64,000 nt of DNA, taken from Burhinus oedicnemus (lineage: Eukaryota; Chordata; Aves; Charadriiformes; Burhinidae). The notes beneath the pieces are model-generated. The model did no database searches. It saw only the letters and a program-made list of their open reading frames with translations, and was not told the DNA's origin. Made by a program: the position numbers and the translations under genes. Each line of letters begins with the position of its first letter. Within the stretch, counting starts at the first letter, position 1. Positions 1-12,981 of this stretch are shown here, piece after piece. The DNA is taken from assembly GCA_008921705.1 (NCBI GenBank), contig VFFE01007073.1:114370-178369 (forward strand), given 5' to 3'.

Positions 1-2225
1 AGCGAATCGATTTTAGAGCACTGGGAAATACCAATTCTACTCTGACAGCAAAACTCTCGTAAAATCTCCCTGAAAAATTAAGGCAGAGCAAAGCTAACAT
101 GACACAGGACACACAAGCACTTCAGCTGGAACCGCAGCAAATACGTTATTGTGAACTGCGGCCTCGTGCTCAGGCGAGCAAATCCTGAATTTTTCCACTC
201 TATGCAGGCTGAGGTTACCAGAGTTCAAAGCAACAGTTGAACAATCCTGTAACAACAGAGAAATGCTACATACCTTCATAACTGCATTTGAAAGAATGCT
301 CTCACCTTACAGTGTAAATTCTCTGCTTTGAAGAAAACACCTCTGTTTCAGGTCAAGCTGGCCAGGTGCCTGGGCACACCTGGAATACATAACATTTGGG
401 TGCACCTGAATAACATCACACGAGCTTTGACAAGGAGGAGTATGTCCCACAAGAAAAAAAATAAGGGGGGGGGGGGAAATTAAATAAGACTGGCTCAAAA
501 TAATTGGGTTATGTTCTGATCACTAAAAGATTTTGGGGAAGCAGATTGACGTGTTATTTCTTTGTAGCCTACAGTATCTGCATCCTTCCTCCAGTGTCAT
601 TTGTCTGAAGCACAGTGGAGGATCGGCCAGAATTCCCTGCCCTGGGCAGCAAATTTTCATGTTTTTCCAGTCTGGCTGGCAACAGGACTTTTCCATTTGT
701 AGCCACCTGCACCAGGGCAGAGGCTGCAGCTTCAATCTTAATGGCTGTCTCAGGCAACACCATTTTCTTCTGGTCAGCTTTAAAGATAAGGCAGTGTTCA
801 ACTCAAACTTTGGCACTCGCTATATGTTTACTCCATTTGATACCCACTGTTCTCCTAAGAGACTTGTTTTCAAAGGCATTCCAGTATCAGTCTATAGCAT
901 GGGTGGAATATACTTACCTTTCAAACAGTTTAGTTTCAAAACATCCCCCTCCTTTAAACTCATCAGTCACTAAAGCAAACATTTCTCGCCTACTGAGACA
1001 ACTATCCTCTTGAAGGACACATCCAACTGCAAAGAACTGCTCGGCAAAAATATTTTGAACACGATCCAAAATGATATCTAAATCACTACAGCCCCACGCC
1101 ACTGCAGGGTCAGGCACTCAACTGCAGTCTCCTACACCAAAGGTGTCGATAGCAATACAACACTGCTAATGTTGCAAAGGTTGTTTTCCTTCCATTTATC
1201 CACAAAACCCCAGAACCCATCAGAAAATTTCAGCAGTGTTTTTTCTTTTCAAAGGCCTAACTTGATCATTTTTATAACAGAAAATTGAGGAAAAGCTTGA
1301 AAATATGGTTAAATAGAGAGTCAGACCTCAGAAAAAAACAAGCAGAGCATGCAACTGCCTCTAAAATTGTAAGTTGTTTTGCTGAACAGGGCCCATAAGG
1401 TTTTAATAAATAGGGTAACAGTGCAAACCTTACATTTACACCAGACTCCAAAACAAAATTTAGGGAGGTGAAAAAAAAAAAAAAAAAAAAAAAACCAGTC
1501 AGTCTGCTCAAAAGTCAGGGCTAGTATAGGAATAAAGCATCATCTACAACACCCAGACATCAACACAGCATCCTGCTAGGGACCTGAGGCCGCTAATAAA
1601 TCTTACTGATCCTGAACAGCTTCACCTGGGTCCTCTACCCACGAGTCCAGGAGCTCTATTTATGCTGAGCCCAGGGACCTCATTCCTTGCTTGAGTAGTT
1701 CTAGAGGAGTACTGAGCTTTGATTTAGGGATAGTTGTACCTGGATGTAGATCTCTAGCCTGACTTTTCAGCTTCATCTTAATCTTAATCTGTTTTGTTGT
1801 TATGGACTCAGTAAGTGACCACTAGGATTTGTTTAATCCTAATTGTCCTTACCAGGCTGTGTCCTGACCCACAGGTTTAATTCTTGTCCAGACCTCAAGC
1901 CTGCCTCGTGCTCTTGAACTTGCCTGGTGACCTGGATTCTTAAATGACCCTGACAGGCATTTCTATATTCCTCTTGTTCAGGTACTGAAGGGTGAGACTG
2001 TAGCAGATGAGTACTCTTACAGGCCTGGAGATCAGACTGTTGGGTAAGAACTAGAGACTTCCTAGGGAAAGTTTTTTTACCTTTAGAAATCAACAAAGGT
2101 TTCTACAGCTGCTTTGAAAAAATGTATCATGTAAGATGAAAGCTTTTTTTAAAAGCCCTGTTGCCCCACTCCAGCAGAGAGGCTAGTAAGACAGATGGGG
2201 AATGAGCAATGTGTTATACAGGAAA
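1..2225. other. Noncoding stretch, no confident gene
   Basis: No recognised gene. The stretch holds a G12 run at 465-476, an A24 run at 1471-1494 and three exon-like open frames on the minus strand (94-246, 569-763, 918-1101), which are treated as a finding because their phases do not join. In mammals the next gene beyond PRDM10 on this side is APLP2, but no APLP2 exon is visible here. Confidence 0.6.
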
Positions 2226-2229
2226 AGAT

Positions 2230-2450
2230 GAAAGAAATGTGGCTTGTTTAGCCTAAGAAGAGAGGCTATGCCTGCTGTCTATAAATATATCAGAAAAGTA
2301 AACACTGGGGAAAGAAAAAAGTTCCCTATTTAAACGGCATAAAAATGTTGGCACAAGAACAAATAAGTAGAAATGGGGCTTGGAAAAAAACTTGTCCTCA
2401 GTAGTGTTTTTAGTCTCTTCTTTAAGGCTGCAAGAACAAAAGTCTCAGTT
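2230..2450 (+). repeat. Ancient L3/CR1-type LINE 3' fragment
   Basis: The segment around 2250-2380 resembles the 3' part of old L3/CR1 LINEs, with a 'ttgtttagcctaagaagagag' start and the characteristic 'gttggcacaagaacaaa' block near 2346-2362. It is well diverged and 5' truncated, so it predates the crisp avian CR1 at 50544. Borders are approximate. Confidence 0.6.
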
Positions 2451-3965
2451 TCTCCTAAGGGAAAGCCTGCTCAGGTTATATATACACTGTAGTGACTAAG
2501 GGAGAGGACTTAGTGGCTTGGAAACCCCCCTGCCAACTCCTACATCCATGAGAAGGTCAGATTCCTTAACTTCTAAATTCTGGGGAAGAAGGAAGACTGA
2601 CTATCTGACAGATAAGTATCTCATACATATTGAAAAATAATACTGAGTCTTCTCAGCTAGGGGATTTAATTTTTGCTAGTCTATAAAAAGCCCAGAAAAA
2701 CAGAGTGTATGGTTGGCACATATACTAAATAAGACCATAAAATATGATTTTTTTTAAAAAATGTGGCTGTTGTCTAAACATCTACCAAAAGTTATCACTG
2801 AACTTTTTTCCATGTTGCCTCTCTTCTCTGTCTACTAAGCATATCCAGAAGCAGGAGGAGTATCTCTCAAGATCCCTTCTTTCCTAACAGAGGCTGGGTA
2901 AGACTGACTCTATCATCACATCATCGCTTTTTTGAAAACAACTATCAAAAGGATGTGTATTAACAAGTTCTTTTTCAGAGCTGGAGACAGGGAAACTTTC
3001 CAGAAAACTTAAAAATGCTTTAAATCCTTATGATGATTTTTTTAAAGACTTCATTATAATGCTTAGGCCTAATTTCAACAGAGAATATTCAACCTTTATT
3101 CAACTTTGTAGCAAACTCAGAAATACCAAAAGACATTGTTAATAGTTTTCTAAGTCATCCAGCTTGCTTAATGGAGAGGAAACCCAAACAGCCTGTGTTT
3201 ACTTTGCAGTTGATGCACAAATTATTTCCTACTAATGACAATGCTTCTATATAACCAGAACTGGATAGTGGTGACACCTGAACTTGAGTGGAAAAAAATC
3301 AAAGTTGGGTACTTTGAGTGTAAGGCTAATCATGCTTGAACTTCTTCCCCAGAGAAGAAATGCATGTACTAAATAAACAGGAATCGCAGATGAAGAAGCA
3401 GTTGACCTGGATTTGAAGTTGAACTGCATTTGTCCAGTGCAGATTTCTGGGAAATGCTCCAATAATTAAGTCTTGCAATGCAAAGAACAACTGTGCTGCA
3501 TCGGTGTTCCTGTACTTGCCAGAGCCTGTGAGCTGGGGCATTTACTGGTACCATGACCACCTGGCTGCCTTGCTTATGGGCCAGGACTCCCCAGGAGCAG
3601 CTGTGCACAAGAATGAAAAATATTTTTCTCACCTCAGAAAAGTCTGCAAACAGGCAGTTGATGTCAAAACTTGTGAAATGCTAAAATCTCTTGATTTGGC
3701 ACAAACTGGTTGATTTCTATCTTTACCTAAACCCAAAGATCTCAAGATGCCATTAGAAGCAGCAGCCTTAAAAAATACTGTTCTAATGGAGTTGGGGAGA
3801 TATTGGTATGTGAGTGGCAAAGTATTTTCCCTGCAGGCGTTTTTGCAGCCAGAACTCGCTTTTCCTATCCCTATACCACAGCATGGCATTGCTAAATAGG
3901 TTTTTGTCATGAACTGAAAAGATCCCTTTTCCCAAGACTTGGTGCACCTTTTACCAAATGCACAG
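2451..3965. other. Noncoding stretch, nothing recognised
   Basis: AT-rich sequence without a supported gene or a clear repeat. The open frames here are short and lack splice signals in a consistent phase. Confidence 0.5.
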
Positions 3966-3969
3966 TAAA

Positions 3970-4210
3970 GACTGGGCGGGGAAGGGGGGGGGGGGGGGGT
4001 GAGGGTGGACTTCTCACACTGGGGAGCGGTGGCGGGAAGCGGGCGGGACACCTGTGCCTCCTGATTGGCCGTGTGCCTCGCGCCCCTGCCTCCCATTGGC
4101 TTAGTTAGGGGAGGGGGGCGTCGCACCCCCTCAAGGGATTGGCTGTCGTTGATGGCGGTGCTGGGGCGCCGAGGGTATATAAGAGGGAGCGGGTGCGGGG
4201 GTCCCTGTAG
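3970..4210 (+). promoter_or_regulatory. TATA/CCAAT promoter in CpG-rich patch, probable PRDM10 promoter
   Basis: Three inverted CCAAT boxes (ATTGG at 4064-4068, 4095-4099 and 4138-4142) precede a TATATAAG box at 4176-4183. GC boxes lie at about 3974-3981 and 4041-4047, and a G16 run at 3984-3999. NF-Y binds arrays of this kind. The TATA position predicts rightward initiation near 4207-4212. This is the only CpG-rich patch upstream of PRDM10, 8.7 kb before its first coding exon, so it is the best promoter candidate. The link to PRDM10 is inference. A separate short noncoding transcript is the alternative. Confidence 0.6.
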
Positions 4211-4430
4211 TTCGGCCTGAGGGGAGCGGGTGGGAGGTTGCTGCCGCCTGGGGGCCCTTTGGGCACCAGTATCGGCCCCAGCAGGGCTGGGTGGCCCTGG
4301 GGCTTGGTGTGAAGGGGGTGGTAGTCCTTTCTGCACCACTGTGAGGTGCCAGGATGCAGTTTGTGTGGTCAGTCAAGGGCAGAGCAGGACCAGTCCGGTG
4401 GGTTTGGGCCTGCTGCTGACTCCCAACTGC
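4210..4430 (+). other. PRDM10: Possible noncoding first exon of PRDM10
   Basis: Sequence just downstream of the TATA promoter. Good donor sites occur at 4431 (gtgagg) and 4436 (gtagtt), and either could splice to the acceptor at 12883-12884. No convincing coding frame starts with ATG here. If the transcript is instead unspliced, the nearest AATAAA downstream is at 5267-5272. The assignment rests on position only. Confidence 0.35.
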
Positions 4431-6699
4431 GTGAGGTAGTTCCATCCATCGAGGGCCTGAAGGAAAGGGCAAGGCCCACCTGCGAGCGGAAGCGGCTTCT
4501 GCAAGTGGAAGCTGCGGTGTTTGCCACCACGCTGCTAACGTTGGTCTTTGTGCCAGTGGTGGTGATTGCCTTTGCCAAATGTGCCTGTTCTTGTGGTCTG
4601 AGATAAAGTTATAGCATGTGGCTGTTTGAACTTGTGGACATCTTGCTACCTAGGTTGTGGTGTTGAGTTGCCATATTCTCCCTCCTGTGCCATGGTTGCA
4701 TTACAAAACTGTTAATGAGAGCTTGCTAAATTGGAATGGAAAAATTAGGTCCTGGTACTCTGTCTTTCAGACCTCCTCATTCTAAAGGGGCAGCTCACCC
4801 ATTTATAGGGTTAGTTGCCCTGTGTGAAACGTTTCAAGCTATGCAGGGTCACCTCTTGCCCCTCAGCTGCTCATTGCAGACCCTCCAAAGGGGTCTTGCA
4901 AGGGTCTGTCGATCAGAGTTTAAAACCTGGTTTAGGCTACTGAGCTTCGTAGTCCTGAGTGTGAAATGGACGGTCGGTATTTGCGATGCACTTTTTGGTA
5001 TCTGCGCGCCAACCTGCCTAGTGTATTACTGATTTGTCGTTCTTACAGGCTTTTAAAGAATGAACAAGCACAAAGCTGGGTGTCTGTAAGATGCCTATCA
5101 ATATTTCTCTTTCAGAGTTTCAATGGGAATAGGAACTTCAGCTTTCTTCTGTTATTTTTTAACAATTCAATTTTATTTTTTTCCTTTCTGTTGGTTAAAT
5201 TAGAAGATTAAATGCTAATGAATCATCAGCTGATTTTACAAAAGGGTTCTTTGTGTCTTTTGTGGAAATAAAGTAACTGACAGTCTCAAGCTTTCTAATG
5301 TCTTCATTTCTAGGGAAAAAAATGTAAGAGGATGTATTTCTCTAGTCAGTCCTTAAATGGAGACCTTATCTCCTGAATTGTAGTGCTTTTTGGCACTTTG
5401 TTATATGCTTGCTTCTCTTGTGTGTTAGGCATTTAAAATGAAGACAGCTTTATTACCTTGGTTATAGAATGAGATATTGATGTAATTGTTATTATCTGAT
5501 GGAATAAATGACAACTTGTTTTTAGAGAGAAATGGGTGTTTGTTGCTGGCTCTCCTCTGGCACCCTTGCTACTAACCTGCAAAGAAAATCCCTGGATGGG
5601 CTTTTATGGTAATTTGCGCTGCAGCCAGCAGCTACTTCGAGTGTGTTTCTGACCACCTGCAGCTGCTGTCAGCTGTGCAAACTGAATTTTAATTGACTTA
5701 TAAGTGTAGCTAATTACAGAGGCTGTTGTAGTATTGTGATTTTTGTTTTGACTTAAACATGAGGTCGGATCTATTTGTCACTTTTATTTCATGCTGGTAA
5801 AACATGCAGAAATAGAAGTTGTGTTGTAGCCGTTAACTTGTGTTATATGTTAAGTCTCTTCCCATTTTAATGTACAGATAGCCTAATCTGTTCTCTGTGG
5901 CCTGCAGTACTTCAGAGGAGCAGCTATTCTGAAGGAGACAAGTTGGGGTTTTTTTATGTGCAGAAACAAGGTAGTTTTATCTTTTGAATTTTAAGAGCTT
6001 GAAGTAGAGGAGTGATTTAATTCAGAGGAGAGATGCAGAGAAGGTTTTGATACAGACCCTCTATTTTCCTTTTTTGTCACGTTGTGCTTTAAATACGTGT
6101 TTTCCCTGTTCTCTTACTTTATCAGACTTCTCCCTCTATCATTTGTAAACCAAATCAATTAAGTGGACGGGGTCACTGCCTCAAGCAGATGGAGCCTGAG
6201 CATTGTGGTGTGCGATAGTAAGAGGTGGTGATATCATAGGGACCTCACAGTATGAAACATTTGGAAGAAGATGATGTGATGAATGTGGTCACACGTTGAG
6301 GAAGAAATTAGTTGCTGGAGTGGATAGGTAGATATTGAGCAAATGGGAAGAGAGGTGACTCGAGTGTGTGCATATATGGAAACATAATTAACTTGTCTCT
6401 TTGCCCACTCAGAGGTGAAGGATGGATACCATGAGAAACTCGGATAACCGAATTAGGACTAAACAGAGATGTTCTCAGAGCAGGAACTGCATCTCTAAGT
6501 AGGTGTCTAGCCTAGCCCAGGAGGATGTTAACCTCTCTTCTTGGGGCTCACTTGGAGTACTTAATCTCCTGTATTTTGTGGTAGAAACAGACTTTCAGCT
6601 ATTTATCGGATACTTTGTGAAAGAATAGTTGCAAGAGACTGTCCTGCTCTCACCTTTTGTGCTTGGGCGCTGTCCCTTTAGGAAAAGGAGAGTGTGACA

Positions 6700-6790
6700 C
6701 ATGTTGGACATAATAGAGGAGGACTGGCCTTGAAGGTCTAAGAGATCTCTTCCAGCTCATTGTTGCTTTGATGGATGTGCTGTAAGAATA
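6700..6790 (+). repeat. Weak CR1-like 3' fragment
   Basis: The stretch near 6720-6760 resembles the avian CR1 3' end, where the consensus has a track like 'gatcttaaaggtctcttccaacc'. It is badly diverged, so the call is tentative. Confidence 0.3.
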
Positions 6791-9700
6791 TAGATAGATC
6801 GATTCATTATGCACAGTTTGAGTAAAGAGTGTGTTTGTGTTTGGCTGAGCTCTTCTATTTATTATACGACTAAATAAATTGAAGCCATTTTTCCTTTTGT
6901 GGAAATAAATAATCTTAGCTGCCCCAGCCCTATGTATGATTTCCATTTCTAACTCACCAGAAAAACATAAATATTGTGGTTATATATTACCTGATTATTA
7001 ACATTCAGCCAAAATGCACCAGAGCCAGGCTTCCTTGAAACAATATGTGCTTTTGATGGATGGGAATGCAGAGGAGGAGACGGCAGTGGTGACTCAGTCC
7101 TCAATGAGGTTAGAAACCTTCTTGCTGCAATGAAAGCATATTCTTGCCAAGGGATCTCGGGAAATGCACCGACTCTGCCTTCTAGGCAAGCTGGGGTAAT
7201 TAACTTAAGTGTGGGATATAGCTTTTTGCAGACACATGTGATGTTCCTTTTGAGCATAATAAATCATTTTCATATTAAAAGCTGGAGGAAGACCCATAGT
7301 CATAAAACGCCCTTTCGTAACAATCTTGCTGTCCTTGCATGTGGTTGGCGGTGAAAAAGAGTGGTCAGTGAGCTCAGTACTTAAAGGATTAAGCTAAGAG
7401 CCCCTGCTATTATTGCTGCAGGGAACCCCAATCTGTATGCAAGCCTCTTTTACACTGGGGAGTAAATCACATTAGCTGTTTTATGCACCATTATTATAAA
7501 GTGGATTCTCGTTTGAGATACTGCAGTGGCTTTATGGCTCCCTGAGTAGGGAGGTAGACTTTTCCCCTTGCCCAGCTTTAATATTCCCCCATTCTTCTTG
7601 TCTCAAGAGAAGGGACAAAAAGGAGTGTTTGGCAGCCCCTGGCTCAGGTGCGTTCTCAGCAGAATGTCCTTAATTAGACTTGGAGAGGTTGCTGCAGATG
7701 AAGTCCCTAGAGTTTTTGTCTGTGTATCTTCTTGTGCAGTCCCAGCATTGAAAGAAATTGTCATTCCTTAATAGCAGATATGCCAAGAAAATATGGTTAC
7801 TGTTGATCTTTTTTTTTTTTTTTTTCTTTTTTGGGGTTGGTGGTGTTTTTCTCTGAATTTCAGAGCAGAGCTTTCCTTTGAAGGACACTGTGAGTTCACT
7901 CTATTCAACTTGTGTCAAAAACTCCTACATGCCAAATACAAAGTAACAGTGACTTTGGTGTTATTGGACGTTTTCGCTTAAAGCACCCTTCACTCCCATT
8001 CCCTAGGTGTTAGGGTCTGTAGGTGCAACATGGCATGGGTGCTGTGATGGCTGAGGATGGGGTGTCTTCTGCTGAGGACAGCATGGCTAACGAGGACTTT
8101 GCTGTTGGATAGTGAATGAGGCACATTTGTCCTGAGTGGGACTTTCTCATCCTCTGGAGCTGAATGCAGTGACGGTGGAAAGCTGCTCATTTAATGATAC
8201 AGCTTCAGAGAAAACAACGTACTGCAGGCACAGGAGAGAGGGGTTAGAGAGTATCGCAGTGGTCAAAAGGAGTTTTCAAGTGAGATTTCCAAAAAGATGA
8301 AGAACTGGTCAGACAATGACACAAAGGTGCTTTCCAGGCATCAGGAGCTGCAGAGGAGAAGCTTCAGCGTTAATGAGATTTTTGGATTGGATGTTAAAGG
8401 CAAGAACTAAAGAGGAAGGCCGTAGGTCTCTGACACCAGCAGATCCCCAGAGGGTGTTGAGAAAAGGAAGGTAAATGCGAATGGCATACTGAAAAGAACC
8501 TGTTTTGTCTGGAGGAGGTGGTGGATTTACTTGCACTTACCTGATGAGGCAGACAGCTGGATATTACAGGTGCACAGACATGTAGGAGGATACTTGTCCT
8601 GCCCTGTGTGTCTGCTGACCATGCTCCAACTCTAAATTGGATGCTTTCTAATTCTGTTTAGCACCAGGTTGTTCCTGCACTGATAAGCCCTGCCGAGAGA
8701 TAAGAGTAGCGGCACGTTGGTGTTGCTCTCTAACTCTGAGTGTGTGTGAAAACACTGGGCATGTCATAGGGAGCTCAAGGGCAGCACCTCTGGGTGCTGT
8801 CTCAGATAGAGCTCCAGCAAATACAAGTTGGAATGCACTTATCTTCCACTGGAGTGGAAATTTTGTGTGCCAGGATGAGCAGTGGAATTTGGGTATGTCC
8901 AAGGTAATATCGGTGTTGAATTTAGATGTGTCTTTTTTTAAAGTAATGGGAGTTTTGCAGGTTCTTGATTCACATTATATCTTATATCTTGACACACTGC
9001 ATCCTACCACTGACGTACTGGAGTGATACTGGGTTATACTTATACCTATTGACATTTCAGCTTGTGTCATCACCCAGCATGAGGTTGAGGCATGCCTGCT
9101 ATTTTGGGGAGGAAAATGCTGTCTTCACAGTTTCTGTAAATGGTTTAGCATCTCATATGTTGGCATTGCTTCTTGCTCATGTGTGTGACGGTTATCAGGT
9201 TGTACGCAAGCATTGGGGTGGTGACAGAATTGTGGTTGATATATTGGGTGGTAGGTCTCATAAGGGGTGTGTGTGTGTCCCTTGGATGCTGCAGAACTTC
9301 CCATTGAAGTCTCGGTGTTTAGCTTGTCTGAAAATGTCTGATGTGTATGAGATGGGGGGAGAAAAATCAACAATTGCAAAGGATAATCTTTGGGCAAACA
9401 GTGCGGAGAGCAAGCAGAGAGTGCTCCCTTGCATACCAGCTGTTTGGCAGTGCTGATGCCCAAAGTTTCACATTTATTTCTGCTAAAAAAAAAAAACCCA
9501 AAAAATAAACAAAAAAGCTTCCAGCTAGACCCTTTGGGAAAATAAGTATTTTCTTTCCTATATCTCCCAAATGGGTATTGCTAACAGGTTTAGTGTAGAG
9601 GCCACATACCCTAACGTACATGTCACGGTTCTTCTGCAGCTAATTTGAAAAAATACTGTGGCTGTGTGCTGAGCTGAATGTCTGCTGCTTCCTTGTGCAG

Positions 9701-11957
9701 TGAGATATCTCTGCTGAGAGAGGACTGCAGGGAAATTGTTAAAATCTTGAGGCACTGTGGCTGTCAGTGTCACAGCTGTAACGGATATTGAGAGGGGGAT
9801 TTAAAGAAGAAAATAAGATCATGCAGGATTAATGAGGGAGGGCATCCTATGGAGGACTAGTGAGCAAAGTTATTTCGGTTGTCTTCTGGCATCAGTGTTG
9901 GAAAACTTACTCAGGTGTTTGTGTCTTCTGGCAGTTTTGTTGTCAGTGACTTTGGACCAGATCATGCTTTCCAGCTCCTGCCGGTCTTGTTTCACTATTG
10001 GCTTTCGTACCAGCTAAATTTCAATGCTTGCTCCTGCCTCATGCCCTCTTTATTGCCTGGCCTTGGGACCTCTCTGGAACATGGCCTATCTGCTCTTGCA
10101 CTGAATTCTCACTCAGCATGTCCACGTCTCCAGGGAAACATGCTTTTCTGTGTATTTTGGTGATGATAGAAATAATAAGAATTCACGGAGATCCAGTCTT
10201 TGGTAGGAATGCATACTAGAGGGGCAGATTCTAGGATGTATTTTGAAATACAGAAATTGAAAGCATCAGCAAATCCTGCAGCTCCTAATATTGTCTGATT
10301 GTTATTGCTACGCAAACGGCTGGGCTGAGCGGTGTATTTTTTTTCATTTCTGAAGAACAGCAATAACAGTACCATTTATAGAAACTGCACCACAGAGCCA
10401 CTGAATTTGGCTCAACCTTGCTTTTTTTTCCCTGAGATTTGAGATGAGTGTTAACCTTTAGAACCATGGCAAAACTTGAAATTACTGCCTTCTGCTTTCT
10501 TTTCCAACTTTTTGGTACTATTTTTTTGCAGATATGAATCTTAATGCCCAGTATTGTTTGTTAAAGACCTGTCTGAACCCTTCGGTCTCCTTTCTGCTCA
10601 AGTTGTAAGTTATTTGTGCCAAAATGAGTCTGCAGGAGTGAGTCAGCATCTTCCTTCAGACCTTCAATATCTGCTCGTAGGGAAGGTCAGCCAAAAATTC
10701 TGCCACTTGTTGCACCATGTGGAATTAGCCAGAACCGTGCCTTTCTCTTAATTCAATCACTGGTTAATTTAATTACATTCTTATTAACAAGATAATTATA
10801 TTTTAAAAAACCCAAACCACCCAAACTTGAAACCTCTAGCATTTATTTTTCTGAGCAAGTAGGTAATTGATTAAACTAATGGCTATTGTTACTGCAATTA
10901 CCTGAATTGGCTCTTGATTAATAATGACAGTCAAGAAGAAGAGCTGTTTGGGATAAACAAGCCAAAGAATATCAACAGGGTAGGCATTTAATTTTATGTA
11001 AAAGTTGTTGTTCAGATTATGTTACAGACATTAATGCTGTCACATTTCACACAAGCAGTTCTAGACCTCTTGGTGATTGTTTACCTGATAAAATGAGCGA
11101 TGGAGTTCAGTGAAAGTGGTAGGATTAGGTTTGAGAAAATCCCTGAATTAATCCTTAATAACAAAACAAGTAGCTTTGAGGTAGCTGGATGAAAGGTGCT
11201 ATGTAGGGATGGATGATATTTATTTACATATCAGCTTGTGTGTGCTGTAATATATAAATAAATAATATTTATTTGTAAATAACCCTGGCTTTCAACACTT
11301 GGAGAGCAAGGCTGATGTTTATCAGTCCTAATCGTTGTTTACTGCACTTAATTTTGCCATACTAATGAGATCCCCTAGCTAGTGTTGCGTGCGGGTACGT
11401 GTATTTTTTTTCCTTTTCTCCTCAGTGCTTTTTCTGGATGTTCTGCATCAAATAATATGAATGCAGATAGGATTTCTATTCCTTTATCCCGGAACCTAAT
11501 GATGTACGGGTCTGATAGAAAGTGAGAACAGCCATCACACCACTCCTCAGTCTCTGCTTGTGTGGGGGACCGTGTGGCGCACATATACTGTGTTGCTTGA
11601 CATGAGACAGCAAATGTTAGGCTGTAGTCACCAATAATGGCATGACTTACTGTCTAGCAATGCCCAGAAGTATCTTTCCCACAGTTTTTCTTTGTATATA
11701 TGGAAGTAATATGATTTTTTTTCCACTGTGCAGGTCAGTGACATTAGCCTGAGACTTTTCTGTGCTATTGATTTATATGTTCTGGCCAGGACCGGTGGTA
11801 CAGTCAGTGCTTGGGTCTGCAAAGCTTATTCATTGCTGGTGAAATTAGCAGAAGGCAGAAAATGCCTGCTGCCTTACCCCCCCCCCCCCATCTTTTTTTA
11901 GCTTGTCAATGACAAGCCAACTGCTAGCATTTATGGGAATAAATTATGACTAAAATA

Positions 11958-11978
11958 ATTTGCATTTAAAATGCAAAT
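11958..11978. promoter_or_regulatory. Octamer palindrome (paired POU motifs)
   Basis: ATTTGCAT at 11958-11965 and its exact reverse complement ATGCAAAT at 11971-11978 flank a 5-nt AT spacer, giving a 21-bp near-perfect palindrome. Each half is the canonical POU (Oct) octamer. The site lies in an AT-rich noncoding block upstream of the first PRDM10 coding exon. An enhancer role is inference. Confidence 0.45.
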
Positions 11979-12981
11979 GAATGAAAGCGTCAGCAAGGAG
12001 CCTTCTGCTTTCTTCCTGGTGCACAGACGGGGTACTGGCATTGGATCAGCCCAGCGAGGCACTCAGTATAAAATAAAGTTAATTGGACTAGCTGAAAAAT
12101 GAAATGGGCTCAGCCTCATGCTAATTCCTGGGCCTGTGATTTAATGTGACATTAGAGACGAAGGATTGGGAAGGTGCTGAACTACTGACTAGACCAATCA
12201 CCAGAGCTGTAAATTATACTTCTGAGATTCTCAATGGCAGATTGAAAGCCCCCAATAAAATTGCAAGAGGTGAATAAAACCTAGCTTGGAAGCAATTTGT
12301 CAGGATCTTCGGGCTTGCATGAATTAGAGTTTAAGTTTCATTGTTCTTTTTCTAAAAGTTGTCTGTTGTAACACTGCCTGAATACCAACTGGGACTGCAG
12401 TTTTGTATGAGGTGAAAGCTGCTTGTAAATGTGAAGCCAGTTGGTTCTCAAGCAAAACCTCTTTCAGACAAACTGAGAAACTGGTGATGCATCTCTGAAT
12501 GTAGCGTTTTCTTGTTGGAAGCTTAAGGTCAATTTTCTGCATTGTTTATTGATTTCTGGGCCTGTAGGTGCCAGAAGGACAATGTGAAGAATACTTTGTG
12601 AACTGCCTGTGGGCAAGGAAAGAAGTGCAGGAGGCATTCAGTATAATCCTTCAGTGCAATTGTAGCAATGGTTGACTTGTTTCCTCCTTAATAGGATGTG
12701 GAAAGTATTATACAGTAGAACTTGAGCATGGTAAATGGGAAAGTACATGTTTGTAAAGCCAAGCCTGCTTTACTCTGGCAGCGTGTTCCTGTAGTGTAGT
12801 AGCTGGTGATAATAACTCATACCTCTGTTCTGTGTGTCACACTTGTTTTAATACCTCCATCTTTTCTTATCTTTTTTTTTATAGCCATGTTACTGAAGAT
12901 CACCTTGTCTTCTGGAAATAGAAACACAGTGAACAGATGAATCCATTCAGCCAGACATTCCTCCAGTAGATCTGTCTCATC

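Larger units (their letters stand above)
4437..12884. other. Probable PRDM10 5' intron or upstream region
   Basis: 8.4 kb without a recognised coding exon. It holds AATAAA at 5267-5272, a weakly CR1-like piece near 6700-6790, a T-rich run from about 7809, a C-run near 11877-11889, and an AT-rich block at about 10740-12300 rich in TAAT/ATTA motifs that includes the octamer palindrome at 11958-11978. The reading frame at 8965-9456 (163 codons) has no recognisable domain and is probably chance. Confidence 0.5.

Noticed and set aside
247..273. Possible 27-nt GT-AG intron on the minus strand
   Set aside because: Far below the minimum size for a vertebrate spliceosomal intron.
3629..4339. Minus-strand ORF of 236 codons over the CpG-rich promoter patch
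   Set aside because: Pro/Arg-rich composition is what GC-rich DNA gives in any frame without stops; it contains the antisense of the TATA and CCAAT boxes.
4190..4650. Telomerase RNA gene (TATA plus CCAAT promoter, about 450 nt, H/ACA-like end)
   Set aside because: No template sequence of the CTAACCCTAA type is present on either strand, and no clear H/ACA hairpins could be drawn.
8965..9456. Plus-strand ORF of 163 codons
   Set aside because: Mixed composition, no domain, no supporting splice sites or promoter; probably chance.
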